Assembly (NCBI GenBank): GCA_036379355.1
Contig: DASVGV010000101.1
Location: 1-23,854, forward strand
Source: CAJCIY01 sp036379355
GTDB lineage: Bacteria; Actinomycetota; Actinomycetes; Mycobacteriales; CAJCIY01
Direction: 5' to 3'
Length of the DNA stretch: 23,854 nt
Below the pieces are notes generated by a model. That model saw only the letters and a list, made by a program, of their open reading frames with translations. It was not told the origin of the DNA and ran no database searches. Positions 1 to 7,628 of the stretch are shown here, in pieces (the first letter of the stretch is position 1; each line of letters begins with the position of its first letter). The position numbers and the translations under genes were made by a program.

Positions 1-172
1 CCGCTGCCGCCCGCCCCTCGACCCGCTGCGGTTCGCCGCGGTGGCCCTCGTCGACGACCTCGCGTACGGCAGCGGGGTCTGGCGCGGAGCGCTCGCGGCC
101 CACACGCTGCGGCCGCTGCTCCCGCGGCTGGTCCGCTCCGACGCTCGACGGGGGCGACGGCCGAACGGGTGA
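1..172 (+). CDS. C-terminal end of a probable MftF-like glycosyltransferase (5' truncated)
   Basis: Reading from base 2 gives an open frame of 56 codons that ends at TGA 170-172; the start lies outside the window. The visible tail contains LDPLRFAAVALVDDLAYG followed by SGVWRGALAAHTLRPLLP. From memory this closely matches the extreme C-terminus of MftF, the family 2 glycosyltransferase that glycosylates the redox cofactor mycofactocin in actinobacteria. The catalytic domain is not in the window, so the assignment rests on this short tail alone. The remaining residues are a short basic stretch rich in arginine. If correct, a mycofactocin cluster should lie upstream. Another glycosyltransferase with a similar tail is the main alternative. 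Confidence 0.5.
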   Translation, partial: RCRPPLDPLRFAAVALVDDLAYGSGVWRGALAAHTLRPLLPRLVRSDARRGRRPNG

Positions 173-209
173 CCGGACGGGGACATTGCTGTCTCGTTCG
201 GCCGAACGG
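158..209. promoter_or_regulatory. Palindrome and direct repeat upstream of the first muramidase
   Basis: CGTTCGGCCGAACG at 195-208 is a perfect 14-bp palindrome. The 11-mer CGGCCGAACGG occurs at 158-168, at the end of the upstream gene, and again at 199-209. The pair lies 80 to 130 bp ahead of the GH25 start at 290, a reasonable place for an operator. No convincing -35/-10 pair is visible in 173-289. A regulatory role is inference. Confidence 0.3.
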
Positions 210-289
210 TCAAGGTCCGGGCGCCGGACAGCCGAGGCTCTCGGTGTCCCCTTCGCCCGTCCCCTCACGGCCTTCCCCGGGAGCCCGCC

Positions 290-1945
290 ATGCCGCCGCG
301 TCACGCAGTCCTCGCCGCTCTGCTCGGAGCCGTCGTGACAGCGGGGTTGCTGACCGGGCTCGCGAGCCCTGCCGCGGCGGCCGTGACCGCGGGCCCGTCG
401 GTGGCGCCCAGCGCCGGGCCGCGGACCCCCGCCGATCCGTCGGCGCAGCTGACCACCGGCATGATGCCGCCCGACTCGCCGGACGCGCAGGCCGCCCGGG
501 CGACCGCGCAGAACGCGCCAGCGCCGTCGCCGCGGGCCGCCACCGCCTACCTGAACGGAATCGACGTCGCGTCCTACCAGCACGCCACCCCGATCACCTG
601 GTCCCAGGTGGCGGCGAGCGGCCAGTCGTTCGTGGTGGTCAAGGCGACCGAGTCGACGACCTACACGAACCCGTACGAGCCGGGGGACGTCGCCGGGGCG
701 CGGCAGGCGGGGCTGCGGGTCGGCCTCTACCACTTCGCCCGCCCGTCGCTGGTGAACGGCAGCCCGGCGGCCGACGCGCAGGCCGAGGCCGACTACTTCA
801 GCCGCCAGGTCAACGCGGTCGGCGGCGCGCAGCTGCCGCCCACCCTCGACCTGGAGACCAGCGGCGGCCTCAGCCAGAGTCAGCTGACGGCGTGGACGGC
901 CGCCTTCCTGAGCCGCGTCCAGGCCGACACCGGCCGCCGACCGATGATCTACACGGGGCCGTACTTCTGGAACACCTACGTCGGATCGACGGCGTTCACC
1001 AGCTACCCGCTGTGGGTGGCGCACTACACGACGGCGGCGAACCCGCAGTCGTTCGGCGGCTGGAGCGACTGGACGATCTGGCAGTGGACCGACGGGACGT
1101 ACTTCTCCCCCGGGGGTGTCCCGGGGATATCCGGCGCGGTCGACCGTGACCGGTACCGCGGCACTCTCGGCGGTCTCGAGAGCGTCGAGGCCGCGTCCAA
1201 CGGCGTCGCCTGGCCGTTCGTGGGCACCGCCACCAGTGCGCAGTTCCCCGACGGCACCCTGATCTCGGTCGCCGGGTCCCCGGAGGTCTACGTGATCGCC
1301 GGCCGCGCACCGCTCTACCTGAGCACGTGGGCCGGTTACCCGGGCTCCCATCAGGTGCGGGTGATCCCCGTGCTGGCGTTCCTGAGCCTGCGCAGCTCGC
1401 CCGTGGACGGCACGTTCCTCAACTCCGTGCAGAGCGGGCAGGTCTACCAGGTAGTCGGCCAGGCGCCGCTGTACGTCACGTCGTGGGCGCCGTACCACCG
1501 CGCGATGCCGTACGTGAACATCTCCCAGGCCACGCTCGACAACGCCGGCGCCGGCGGCGTCTGGTCGCACCTGCGCTTCCGGCCCCTCGACGGCACGTTC
1601 CTCAACGCGTTCGAGACGGGCGCGGTCTACCGGGTGGTCGGCGGCGCCCCCACGTACGTCAGCAGCTGGTCGTACTTCGGTGGCGTCCAGCCGTACTCGC
1701 AGGTCAGCGACGCGATCATCGAGCTGGCGGCGAGCAGCCCTGCGGTCCCGGGTCCCCTCTCGCACCTGCTGTTCCGCCCGGCCGACGGGACCGCGATCTC
1801 CGACCCCGTCGCGGGCACCTGGTACACCACCGCCGGTGGCCGGCTCGTCCCCGTGACCAACACCGGTCAGGCCTTCACGAGCATCGGCCACACCGCGGTG
1901 GTGAACGCCGGCCAGCCGGGAGTCTGGGCACACCTGGCCGGTTAG
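290..1945 (+). CDS. Secreted GH25 muramidase (lysozyme) with four DGT repeats, copy 1
   Basis: This 551-residue protein is predicted to cleave the MurNAc-GlcNAc bond of peptidoglycan outside the cell. Residues 1-31 form a signal peptide ending in an alanine-rich cleavage region. A Pro/Ala-rich linker follows to about residue 86. The GH25 domain spans about 88-295: NGIDVASYQ carries the conserved Asp92, and TLDLE carries the DxE pair Asp187/Glu189 typical of the family. The C-terminal half has four repeats of 50-65 residues, starting near 321, 373, 434 and 499, each with a DGT(F/L/A) motif and mostly ending in a (L/T)YVSSW-like segment; the fourth is the most divergent. Similar repeats occur in other actinobacterial exoenzymes and may bind the wall, but that role is unproven. 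The ATG is preceded by GGGAG with a 6-nt spacer. A close paralogue follows at 2079. Confidence 0.9.
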   Translation: MPPRHAVLAALLGAVVTAGLLTGLASPAAAAVTAGPSVAPSAGPRTPADPSAQLTTGMMPPDSPDAQAARATAQNAPAPSPRAATAYLNGIDVASYQHATPITWSQVAASGQSFVVVKATESTTYTNPYEPGDVAGARQAGLRVGLYHFARPSLVNGSPAADAQAEADYFSRQVNAVGGAQLPPTLDLETSGGLSQSQLTAWTAAFLSRVQADTGRRPMIYTGPYFWNTYVGSTAFTSYPLWVAHYTTAANPQSFGGWSDWTIWQWTDGTYFSPGGVPGISGAVDRDRYRGTLGGLESVEAASNGVAWPFVGTATSAQFPDGTLISVAGSPEVYVIAGRAPLYLSTWAGYPGSHQVRVIPVLAFLSLRSSPVDGTFLNSVQSGQVYQVVGQAPLYVTSWAPYHRAMPYVNISQATLDNAGAGGVWSHLRFRPLDGTFLNAFETGAVYRVVGGAPTYVSSWSYFGGVQPYSQVSDAIIELAASSPAVPGPLSHLLFRPADGTAISDPVAGTWYTTAGGRLVPVTNTGQAFTSIGHTAVVNAGQPGVWAHLAG

Positions 1946-1972
1946 CCCGCGGATTCCTCGTGACCCGCGGGC
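1945..1972 (+). terminator. Stem-loop after the first muramidase gene
   Basis: GCCCGCGG (1945-1952) and CCGCGGGC (1965-1972) form a perfect 8-bp stem with a 12-nt loop, starting on the last base of the stop codon. There is no T-run, which is common for actinobacterial terminators. It may end or attenuate transcription before the second copy. Confidence 0.45.
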
Positions 1973-2078
1973 CGAGCGGAGGAACCGCGCGTTTCGGGCG
2001 CCGTTGTGGGAGGCTGTCTCGCGTCCTCGCCCCGGCCCGCCGGGGGCTCCCGGTCGACCTTCCCGAAAGCCCGTCGTC

Positions 2079-3743
2079 ATGTCACTGCGACCCATCGCCG
2101 GTGCGGCCCTGGTGGCGCTCGCCGCGGCCACCGTGGTGACGGCGCTGCCCGGGCCCGCGCGGGCTTCGAGCGGCCGGCCGTCCGCCGCCCCGAGTGCGGG
2201 TCCCCGGACGCCGGGGGACCCCGGGGCTCAGCTGACCACGGGCATGATGCCGCCCGGGTCGCCCGACGCCGCCGGCGACGCCGTCCCGTCCGGCCACCCG
2301 GCCCCGCGGGACAGCACGAACTACCTGAACGGCGTCGACGTGGCGTCCTACCAGCACCCGAACGGCGCGGCGATCACCTGGTCCCAGGTGGCCGCGAGCG
2401 GCCAGTCGTTCGTCGTGGTCAAGGCGACGGAGTCGACGACCTACACCAACCCGTACGAGGCGGGTGACGTCGCCGGGGCGCGGCAGGCGGGCCTTCGGGT
2501 AGGCCTGTATCACTTCGCCCGCCCGTCGCTGGTGGGCGGCAGCCCGACCGCGGACGCGCAAGCCGAGGCCGACTACTTCAGCACCCAGGTCAACGCGGTC
2601 ACCGGGGCACAGCTGCCGCCGACCCTCGACCTCGAGGTGAACGGCGGCCTGTCGGTCTCCCAGCTGGTGGCGTGGACCTCGGCGTTCCTCACGCGGGTGC
2701 AGACCGACACCGGTCGCCGGCCGATGATCTACACCGGCCCGAACTTCTGGAACAGCTCGATGGGTGGGTCGACGGCGTTCACCATCTATCCGCTGTGGGA
2801 GGCGCACTACACGACGGCTGCGAGCCCGCAGTCGTTCGGCGGCTGGAGCACCTGGACGCTCTGGCAGTGGAGCGACGGCTCGTACGCGTCCCCACCTGCC
2901 GTCCCCGGCATCTCCGGTGCGGTCGACCGCGACCGCTTCGCCGGGTCCCTGTCCGATCTCGAGGGCGTCGAGTCCGCGAGCGACGGGGTCGCGGCGCCGT
3001 TCACGGGCACGGCGAGTCCGTCGTCCATCCCGGACGGCTCGCTGGTGCAGCTCGCCGGCACCACGGAGGTCTACGTCGTGGCCGGAACCGCACCCGTCTA
3101 CCTCGACTCGTGGGCGGACTACCCCGGAACGCCTGTCGTGCGTGAGCTGTCTGCCGCGCAGTTCTACAGCCTGCGCAGCTCGCCCCGCGACGGCACCTTC
3201 CTGCGGGCCGCCCCGACCGGCCAGGTCTACGAGGTCGTCGGTCAGGCGCCCGTCTACGTCACCTCCTGGCAGCCGTGGGGGCGGGTGCAGCCGTACGTCA
3301 ACGTCGGCCAGGGCACCGTCGACAACGCGGGCCAGCCTGGCGTGTATGCGCACCTGGCGGCGGTGCCGCAGGACGGCACCTTCGTCAACGCCCTGGAGAC
3401 CGGCTCGGTCTACCGCATCGCGGGCGGCGCGCCGATCTACGTCAGCAGCTGGTCGTACTTCGGCGGCCCGCAGCCGGTCGTCAGCATCAACGAGGCGTCG
3501 ATCGACGCTGCACCGTCCGGCCCGGCGACCGCGTCCGGGCCGCTGCAGCACCTCTACCAGCAGCCCGTGGACGGCACCTTCCTGTCCGACCCCACCGCCG
3601 GGACGTTCTTCACCACCCAGGGCGGCGCGCTCGTCGCCGTGGACGACGACGGGCAGGCGTTCACCGCCATCGGCGACTCCGCCGTCCAGAACGCCGGCCA
3701 GCCCGGCGTCTGGTCCCACCTCGCGGCGTCCCAGACCAACTGA
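2079..3743 (+). CDS. Secreted GH25 muramidase (lysozyme) with four DGT repeats, copy 2
   Basis: This 554-residue protein is a tandem paralogue of the gene at 290 with the same architecture. It has a signal peptide (about 1-29, ending GPARA), a linker, a GH25 domain with Asp87 and the DxE pair Asp184/Glu186, and four C-terminal DGT repeats. ATG 2079 is chosen over an in-frame upstream ATG at 2004 because only 2079 puts the signal peptide at the N-terminus. The ribosome site before it is weak (GAAAG). The GH25 cores are nearly collinear with copy 1, and even the linker shares the segment QLTTGMMPP. The repeats differ more, which fits duplication followed by divergence of the presumed binding half. 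The two genes may be co-transcribed across a 133-nt gap, or copy 2 may have its own promoter. Confidence 0.9.
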   Translation: MSLRPIAGAALVALAAATVVTALPGPARASSGRPSAAPSAGPRTPGDPGAQLTTGMMPPGSPDAAGDAVPSGHPAPRDSTNYLNGVDVASYQHPNGAAITWSQVAASGQSFVVVKATESTTYTNPYEAGDVAGARQAGLRVGLYHFARPSLVGGSPTADAQAEADYFSTQVNAVTGAQLPPTLDLEVNGGLSVSQLVAWTSAFLTRVQTDTGRRPMIYTGPNFWNSSMGGSTAFTIYPLWEAHYTTAASPQSFGGWSTWTLWQWSDGSYASPPAVPGISGAVDRDRFAGSLSDLEGVESASDGVAAPFTGTASPSSIPDGSLVQLAGTTEVYVVAGTAPVYLDSWADYPGTPVVRELSAAQFYSLRSSPRDGTFLRAAPTGQVYEVVGQAPVYVTSWQPWGRVQPYVNVGQGTVDNAGQPGVYAHLAAVPQDGTFVNALETGSVYRIAGGAPIYVSSWSYFGGPQPVVSINEASIDAAPSGPATASGPLQHLYQQPVDGTFLSDPTAGTFFTTQGGALVAVDDDGQAFTAIGDSAVQNAGQPGVWSHLAASQTN

Positions 3744-3787
3744 CCAGTGCCCTCGGTGACATGGCTCGGGCCCAGTGCCCTCGGTGA
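3744..3787. repeat. 16-bp direct repeat covering the tRNA 3' end
   Basis: CCAGTGCCCTCGGTGA occurs exactly at 3744-3759 and 3772-3787, separated by 12 bp. The second copy includes the 3' acceptor strand, the discriminator base and part of the T stem of the minus-strand tRNA. The first copy lies just beyond it, directly after the stop codon of the second muramidase gene. A tRNA 3' end repeated beside the gene is what an integration and excision event, or a local duplication, would leave. No integrase is in the window. Confidence 0.6.
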
Positions 3788-3848
3788 GATTCGAACTCAC
3801 ACTGTGCGGTTTTTGAGGCCGCTGCCTCTGCCGTTGGGCTACGAGGGC
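3776..3848 (-). tRNA. tRNA with CAA anticodon (nominally Leu) but class I short variable loop
   Basis: The minus strand folds as a 73-nt cloverleaf. The acceptor stem is GCCCTCG/CGAGGGC (7 perfect pairs). The D arm pairs GCC with GGC, with a C-A mismatch at the fourth pair. The anticodon stem GCGGC/ACCGC has a C-A mismatch next to the loop CTCAAAA, which places CAA at positions 34-36. The variable loop is only ACAGT, followed by a perfect T stem GTGAG/CTCAC with loop TTCGAAT. The discriminator base is A, and CCA is not encoded. CAA reads the Leu codon UUG, yet bacterial Leu tRNAs are class II with a long variable arm, so charging identity is uncertain. A possible -10 (TTATCG on the minus strand) lies near 3857-3864. 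The gene diverges from the liv operon. Confidence 0.8.
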
Positions 3849-4032
3849 CTGCCGTCACGATAACGAGGAACGGGCGCGCCCCATTCGTCCCGCGTCGTGT
3901 CACGGCCGGGTTGCTGACCGATCACGACTTCCTGCTGGTAGTTCCCTCCGACTGGCCGGGACGGTAGGTTCCGCCCAGCCGTCGGCGCGTCCGGATGCCG
4001 GCCCTGACCTGTCCCCCGGAAGGGAGCCAGTT

Positions 4033-5262
4033 GTGACGAGGAAGCGAAGCCTGTCGACCGTGGTGGCGGTCGCCGCGGTCGCGACACTCGCGCTGACCGC
4101 GTGCGGGAGCAGCAAGAGCGCAAAAACGACCACGAGCTCGAGTGGGAAGACGTACACGATCGCCTACCAGGGACCGCTGTCGGGCGGCAACGCGCAACTG
4201 GGCCTGAACATGGTCTACGCCGTCAAGCTGGCCATCAACCAGGCCAACTCGGGCACCAGCCAGTTCGGCAAGCTGCCGTTCACGCTGAAGTACACCCAGC
4301 AGGACGACCAGGGCTCCGCGACCCAGGCGCCGACCGCCGCGCAGGCGATCATCGGCAACAGCAACGTCGTTGCCGTGGTCGGCCCGGCGTTCTCCGGTGC
4401 GACCAAGGCGTCGGGTGCGCTCTACGCGCAGGCCAACCTCGCCACGGTGAGCCCCTCGGCCACGGCACCCGACCTGGCCAACAACGGATGGGGCAACTTC
4501 TTCCGCGTCGTTGCCGACGACAACGCGCAGGGCCCGGCCGACGCCCAGTACCTCGCCAAGGTCGTCAAGGCCAAGAACGTCTACGTCATCGACGACGCGT
4601 CCGCGTACGGCTCCGGTCTCGCGAGCGCGTTCAAGGGCGCAGCCGGATCCAACAACCTGACCATCGAGAGCGAGACCGCGCCCGGCACGACGCAGTGCCA
4701 GGCGGGCCAGGGCAACGTCCAGCAGTACGACGCGCTCGCCACGAAGATCAAGAGCAGCGGGGCGCAGGCGGTGTTCTACGCCGGCTACTACTGCGACTTC
4801 GCGCTGCTGACCAAGGCGGTCCGCGCCGCGGGCTACCAGGGCACGCTCATGTCGGACGACGGCAGCAACGACCCCAAGTACATCTCCCAGGCGGGGGCCT
4901 CGGTGGCTGAGGGTGCACTGACCAGCTGCGCCTGCTCGGTACTGGCCAGCTCTCCGGCGGCGCAGGCCTTCTCCACCCAGTTCAAGGCGCTCGCCGGCTT
5001 CGCCGCCGGCACCTACTCGGCGGAGGCGTACGACTCGGCCAACGCGATCATCGACGTGATGAAGAAGCTCAGTAGCAGCGGTGACGCGATCACGCGTGGC
5101 GCCATCGTCAACGGGCTGAAGTCGGTGGACTTCAAGGGCCTCACCAAGGAGGTCAAGTTCCAGTCCAACGGCAACATCGCCGGAACCGCGGTCTACGTGA
5201 GCAAGGTCGAGAACGGGCAGCTGGTCCAGCTCGGGCTGATCAGCGACCTCGTCAAGCAGTAG
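4033..5262 (+). CDS. livJ: Branched-chain amino acid ABC transporter, substrate-binding lipoprotein
   Basis: This 409-residue extracellular binding protein of the LIV/Peripla_BP_6 type captures branched-chain amino acids (or related amides) for the permease encoded downstream. The N-terminus is a lipoprotein signal: MTRKR, a hydrophobic stretch, then the lipobox LTAC with the lipidated Cys24, and a Ser/Lys/Thr-rich tether. The mature part starts YTIAYQGPLSGGNAQLG, the usual first strand and ligand loop of the family. GTG 4033 is the start, with AGGGAG at 4021-4026 and a 6-nt spacer. It is the first gene of livJHMGF and is separated from livH by a strong hairpin, which could give it higher expression than the membrane and ATPase genes. 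No clear promoter was found in 3849-4032. Ligand specificity cannot be read from the sequence. Confidence 0.92.
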   Translation: MTRKRSLSTVVAVAAVATLALTACGSSKSAKTTTSSSGKTYTIAYQGPLSGGNAQLGLNMVYAVKLAINQANSGTSQFGKLPFTLKYTQQDDQGSATQAPTAAQAIIGNSNVVAVVGPAFSGATKASGALYAQANLATVSPSATAPDLANNGWGNFFRVVADDNAQGPADAQYLAKVVKAKNVYVIDDASAYGSGLASAFKGAAGSNNLTIESETAPGTTQCQAGQGNVQQYDALATKIKSSGAQAVFYAGYYCDFALLTKAVRAAGYQGTLMSDDGSNDPKYISQAGASVAEGALTSCACSVLASSPAAQAFSTQFKALAGFAAGTYSAEAYDSANAIIDVMKKLSSSGDAITRGAIVNGLKSVDFKGLTKEVKFQSNGNIAGTAVYVSKVENGQLVQLGLISDLVKQ

Positions 5263-5273
5263 CAGGTCCTCGG

Positions 5274-5308
5274 GCGGTGCGCCGGGCCCTCCGGGTCCGG
5301 CGCACCGC
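5274..5308 (+). promoter_or_regulatory. Strong intercistronic hairpin between livJ and livH
   Basis: GCGGTGCGCCGG (5274-5285) pairs perfectly with CCGGCGCACCGC (5297-5308). A G-U pair and three G-C pairs extend it inwards to a 3-nt loop (TCC, 5290-5292), for about 16 pairs in total. It starts 12 nt after the livJ stop and lacks a T-run. Expected roles are partial termination or protection of the livJ mRNA 3' end, giving excess binding protein over permease. The structure is seen; the role is inferred. Confidence 0.7.
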
Positions 5309-5343
5309 TGACCGCGCACGTCCCCGGAGGATCGCCGCATCCC

Positions 5344-6273
5344 ATGTGCTTCACCCAGAACTTCTGGAGCCTGCTGATCTCGGGGCTCGCCAACGGCTTC
5401 GTCTACGCGCTCATCGCGCTCGGCTACACGCTCGTCTACGGCGTGCTGCAACTGATCAACTTCGCCCACAGCGAGGTGTTCATGTCCGGTGGCTTCGCCG
5501 GGCTGTTCCTCATGGACCACCTCGTGGGCAAGGGCCACGTGCCGAGCGGCCTGACGTCGGTGGGGCTCGTCCTCGCCGGAACCATCGTCGCCGCGCTGGC
5601 CGGAGGGCTGGTCGCGTACATCCTCGAGCGGGTCGCCTACCGGCCGCTGCGGCGCCGCCATGCCCCCCAGCTGGCCTACCTGATCAGCGCCATCGGGATG
5701 TCGTTCTTCCTGTTCAGCCTCGCGGGCAAGGAGTTCGGCCGCGACAGCGCGTCCGTCCCCCAGACGTTCACCAATGGGACCGTCTTCCACGTCTTCGGCG
5801 CCGGCGTCCAGACCTACTACCTGCTCGTCGCGGGTGCGGCGATCATCATGCTGGTCGGGCTCGACCGGCTGATCGGCGCCACCCGGCTCGGTCAGGGCAT
5901 CCGCGCGGTCGCCCAGGACGCGGACACCGCGAGCCTGATGGGCGTCAACATCGACCGCATCATCGCGCTGACCTTCATCGTGGGCGGGCTGCTGGGTGGC
6001 GCGGCCGGCTTCCTGTTCGGCATCGGCAACGGCGTCGTCTACACGATGGGCTTCACCCCCGGCATCAAGGCGTTCACCGCCGCCGTGCTCGGCGGCATCG
6101 GCAACGTGCGCGGCGCCGTGCTCGGCGGCCTGCTGCTCGGCGTCTGCGAGAACGTCCCGATCGGCTGCGTGGACACCTCGTGGCGGGACGTGATCGCGTT
6201 CGGCATCCTGGTGCTCGTGCTGCTGGTCCGGCCGACCGGCATCCTGGGCGAGCGCCTCGGACGGTCCGCATGA
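5344..6273 (+). CDS. livH: Branched-chain amino acid ABC transporter permease LivH
   Basis: This 309-residue integral membrane protein forms half of the translocation channel with LivM. It is highly hydrophobic with about eight membrane segments. The N-terminal signature of the family is visible: ANGFVYALIALGYTLVYGV, then LINFAHSEVFM. The cytoplasmic segment near the middle (LGQGIRAVAQDADTASLMGVN) matches the ATPase-contacting loop of LivH proteins. ATG 5344 follows a GGAGG at 5326-5330 with a rather long 13-nt spacer; no in-frame start lies closer. The stop overlaps the livM start as ATGA. Length is normal for the family. Confidence 0.93.
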   Translation: MCFTQNFWSLLISGLANGFVYALIALGYTLVYGVLQLINFAHSEVFMSGGFAGLFLMDHLVGKGHVPSGLTSVGLVLAGTIVAALAGGLVAYILERVAYRPLRRRHAPQLAYLISAIGMSFFLFSLAGKEFGRDSASVPQTFTNGTVFHVFGAGVQTYYLLVAGAAIIMLVGLDRLIGATRLGQGIRAVAQDADTASLMGVNIDRIIALTFIVGGLLGGAAGFLFGIGNGVVYTMGFTPGIKAFTAAVLGGIGNVRGAVLGGLLLGVCENVPIGCVDTSWRDVIAFGILVLVLLVRPTGILGERLGRSA

Positions 6274-7628
6274 GCGCCGACGCCCTCGGTGCCGTCGGCG
6301 GCCGCGCACGCCTGCCCGGCGGCCTGACGCGCGCGTACGCGATCGCGACCGGCACCGACGCGAAGCGGCTCTACTCCTCGCTGGTCCTCGGGCTGGTGCT
6401 CGCGCTCATGACCGGTCCGGCAGGCAGCGTGACCGCGCCGACCTCCGGCATCCACCACGCCCTGCTGGCCCCCCGCGTCTTCGGCTTCCTGGCCTTCGGC
6501 CTCGTGGTGTGGCTCCTGCTGACCTTCAGCGGGCGCGTCGGGCCACGGCTCCGCGGGGTCCGGCAGCGGGTCGCGGCGCCGGCGCGTGCGGTCACCGCGC
6601 ACCGCACCGTTCGCTGGAGCTGGTACGCGGTGCTGCTGGCCGCACTGATCCTGGTCCCGCGCCTGCTGACCGGTGCCTACCAGCAGCTGCTGGTCGACCA
6701 GATCGGCATCTACGTCCTGCTGGCGCTGGGGCTCAACATCGTCATCGGCTTCGCCGGCCTGCTCGACCTGGGCTACATCGCGTTCTTCGCGGTCGGTGCG
6801 TACACGACGGCGTACTTCACCGGGTCGCTGCCGGCCAAGCCGCCGTTCGAGGTCACCCCGTTCCTCTGCTTCCCGCTCGGCGTGCTGTTCGCCATGCTCG
6901 CCGGGGTCATCCTCGGCGCACCGACGCTGCGCCTGCGCGGGGACTACCTCGCCATCGTCACGCTCGGCTTCGGCGAAATCATCTACGACGTCGCCAACAA
7001 CCTGAAGCAGACCGGTGGCCCCCAGGGCGTGGCCAAGACCGTGCCGCACTTCGTGTTCGGCGACTACCACTGGAAGCTCGCCAACCTGCCGTACTGGTAC
7101 CTGCTGCTCGGCATCCTCGTGGCGGTGGTGATCGGCGTGTCCCGGCTCGAGAACTCCCGTACCGGGCGGGCCTGGACCGCGATCCGCGAGGACGAGGTCG
7201 CCGCGGAGGCGTCCGGCATCCCCGCGCTTCGCTACAAGGTGATGGCATTCGCCTTCGGGGCGTCGACGTCGGGTTTCGCCGGGGTCCTGTTCGCCAGCAA
7301 GAACGGGTTCTTCGACCCCGGAGTGTTCACCGAGCAGATCTCGATTCTCATCCTCGTGCTGGTGATCTTCGGCGGCATGGGCTCGATCTGGGGCACCATC
7401 GTCGGTGCTGCGGTCCTCCAGTTCCTGCCGGGGTACTTCCGCATCAGCGGGTCGAGCGTCTTTCAACCGCAGGACATCTACATCTACGTCGGCTTCCTCC
7501 TCATCATCATGATGATCTTCCGGCCGCAGGGACTGATCCCGTCCCGGCGGCGGGCTCGGGAGATCGGGATGGCCGAGGCAGGCATCGGCTCCGCGGACGC
7601 GCTCGCCGCCCCGGGCAGTGCACCGTGA
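6270..7628 (+). CDS. livM: Branched-chain amino acid ABC transporter permease LivM
   Basis: This 452-residue membrane protein pairs with LivH. ATG 6270 overlaps the livH stop (ATGA), which fixes the start; an upstream open frame in the same phase is not coding. The first 110 or so residues hold two extra hydrophobic segments before the core, making the protein longer than a minimal LivM. The core begins near YQQLLVDQIGIYVLLALGLN and IGFAGLLDLGYIAFFAVGAY. The coupling loop near TGRAWTAIREDEVAAEASGI is strongly conserved in the family. The C-terminus shows the usual ILVLVIFGGMGSIWG and IFRPQGLIPSRR motifs. The stop overlaps the livG start (GTGA), so translation is probably coupled. Confidence 0.93.
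   Translation: MSADALGAVGGRARLPGGLTRAYAIATGTDAKRLYSSLVLGLVLALMTGPAGSVTAPTSGIHHALLAPRVFGFLAFGLVVWLLLTFSGRVGPRLRGVRQRVAAPARAVTAHRTVRWSWYAVLLAALILVPRLLTGAYQQLLVDQIGIYVLLALGLNIVIGFAGLLDLGYIAFFAVGAYTTAYFTGSLPAKPPFEVTPFLCFPLGVLFAMLAGVILGAPTLRLRGDYLAIVTLGFGEIIYDVANNLKQTGGPQGVAKTVPHFVFGDYHWKLANLPYWYLLLGILVAVVIGVSRLENSRTGRAWTAIREDEVAAEASGIPALRYKVMAFAFGASTSGFAGVLFASKNGFFDPGVFTEQISILILVLVIFGGMGSIWGTIVGAAVLQFLPGYFRISGSSVFQPQDIYIYVGFLLIIMMIFRPQGLIPSRRRAREIGMAEAGIGSADALAAPGSAP

Noticed and set aside
2004..2078. Upstream ATG extension of the second muramidase
   Set aside because: The added 25 residues are Pro/Arg-rich and would bury the signal peptide. The ATG at 2079 matches the layout of copy 1.
3849..4032. 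Promoter for livJ (TTGCTG at 3911 with TAGTTC at 3939)
   Set aside because: The 22-bp spacer is too long and no better pair was found, so no promoter is annotated.
3922..6309. Very long minus-strand open frame opposite livJ and livH
   Set aside because: It is antisense to clear liv genes, composed of biased Arg/Gly/Asp runs, and has no recognisable domain. It is a by-product of GC-rich codon use.
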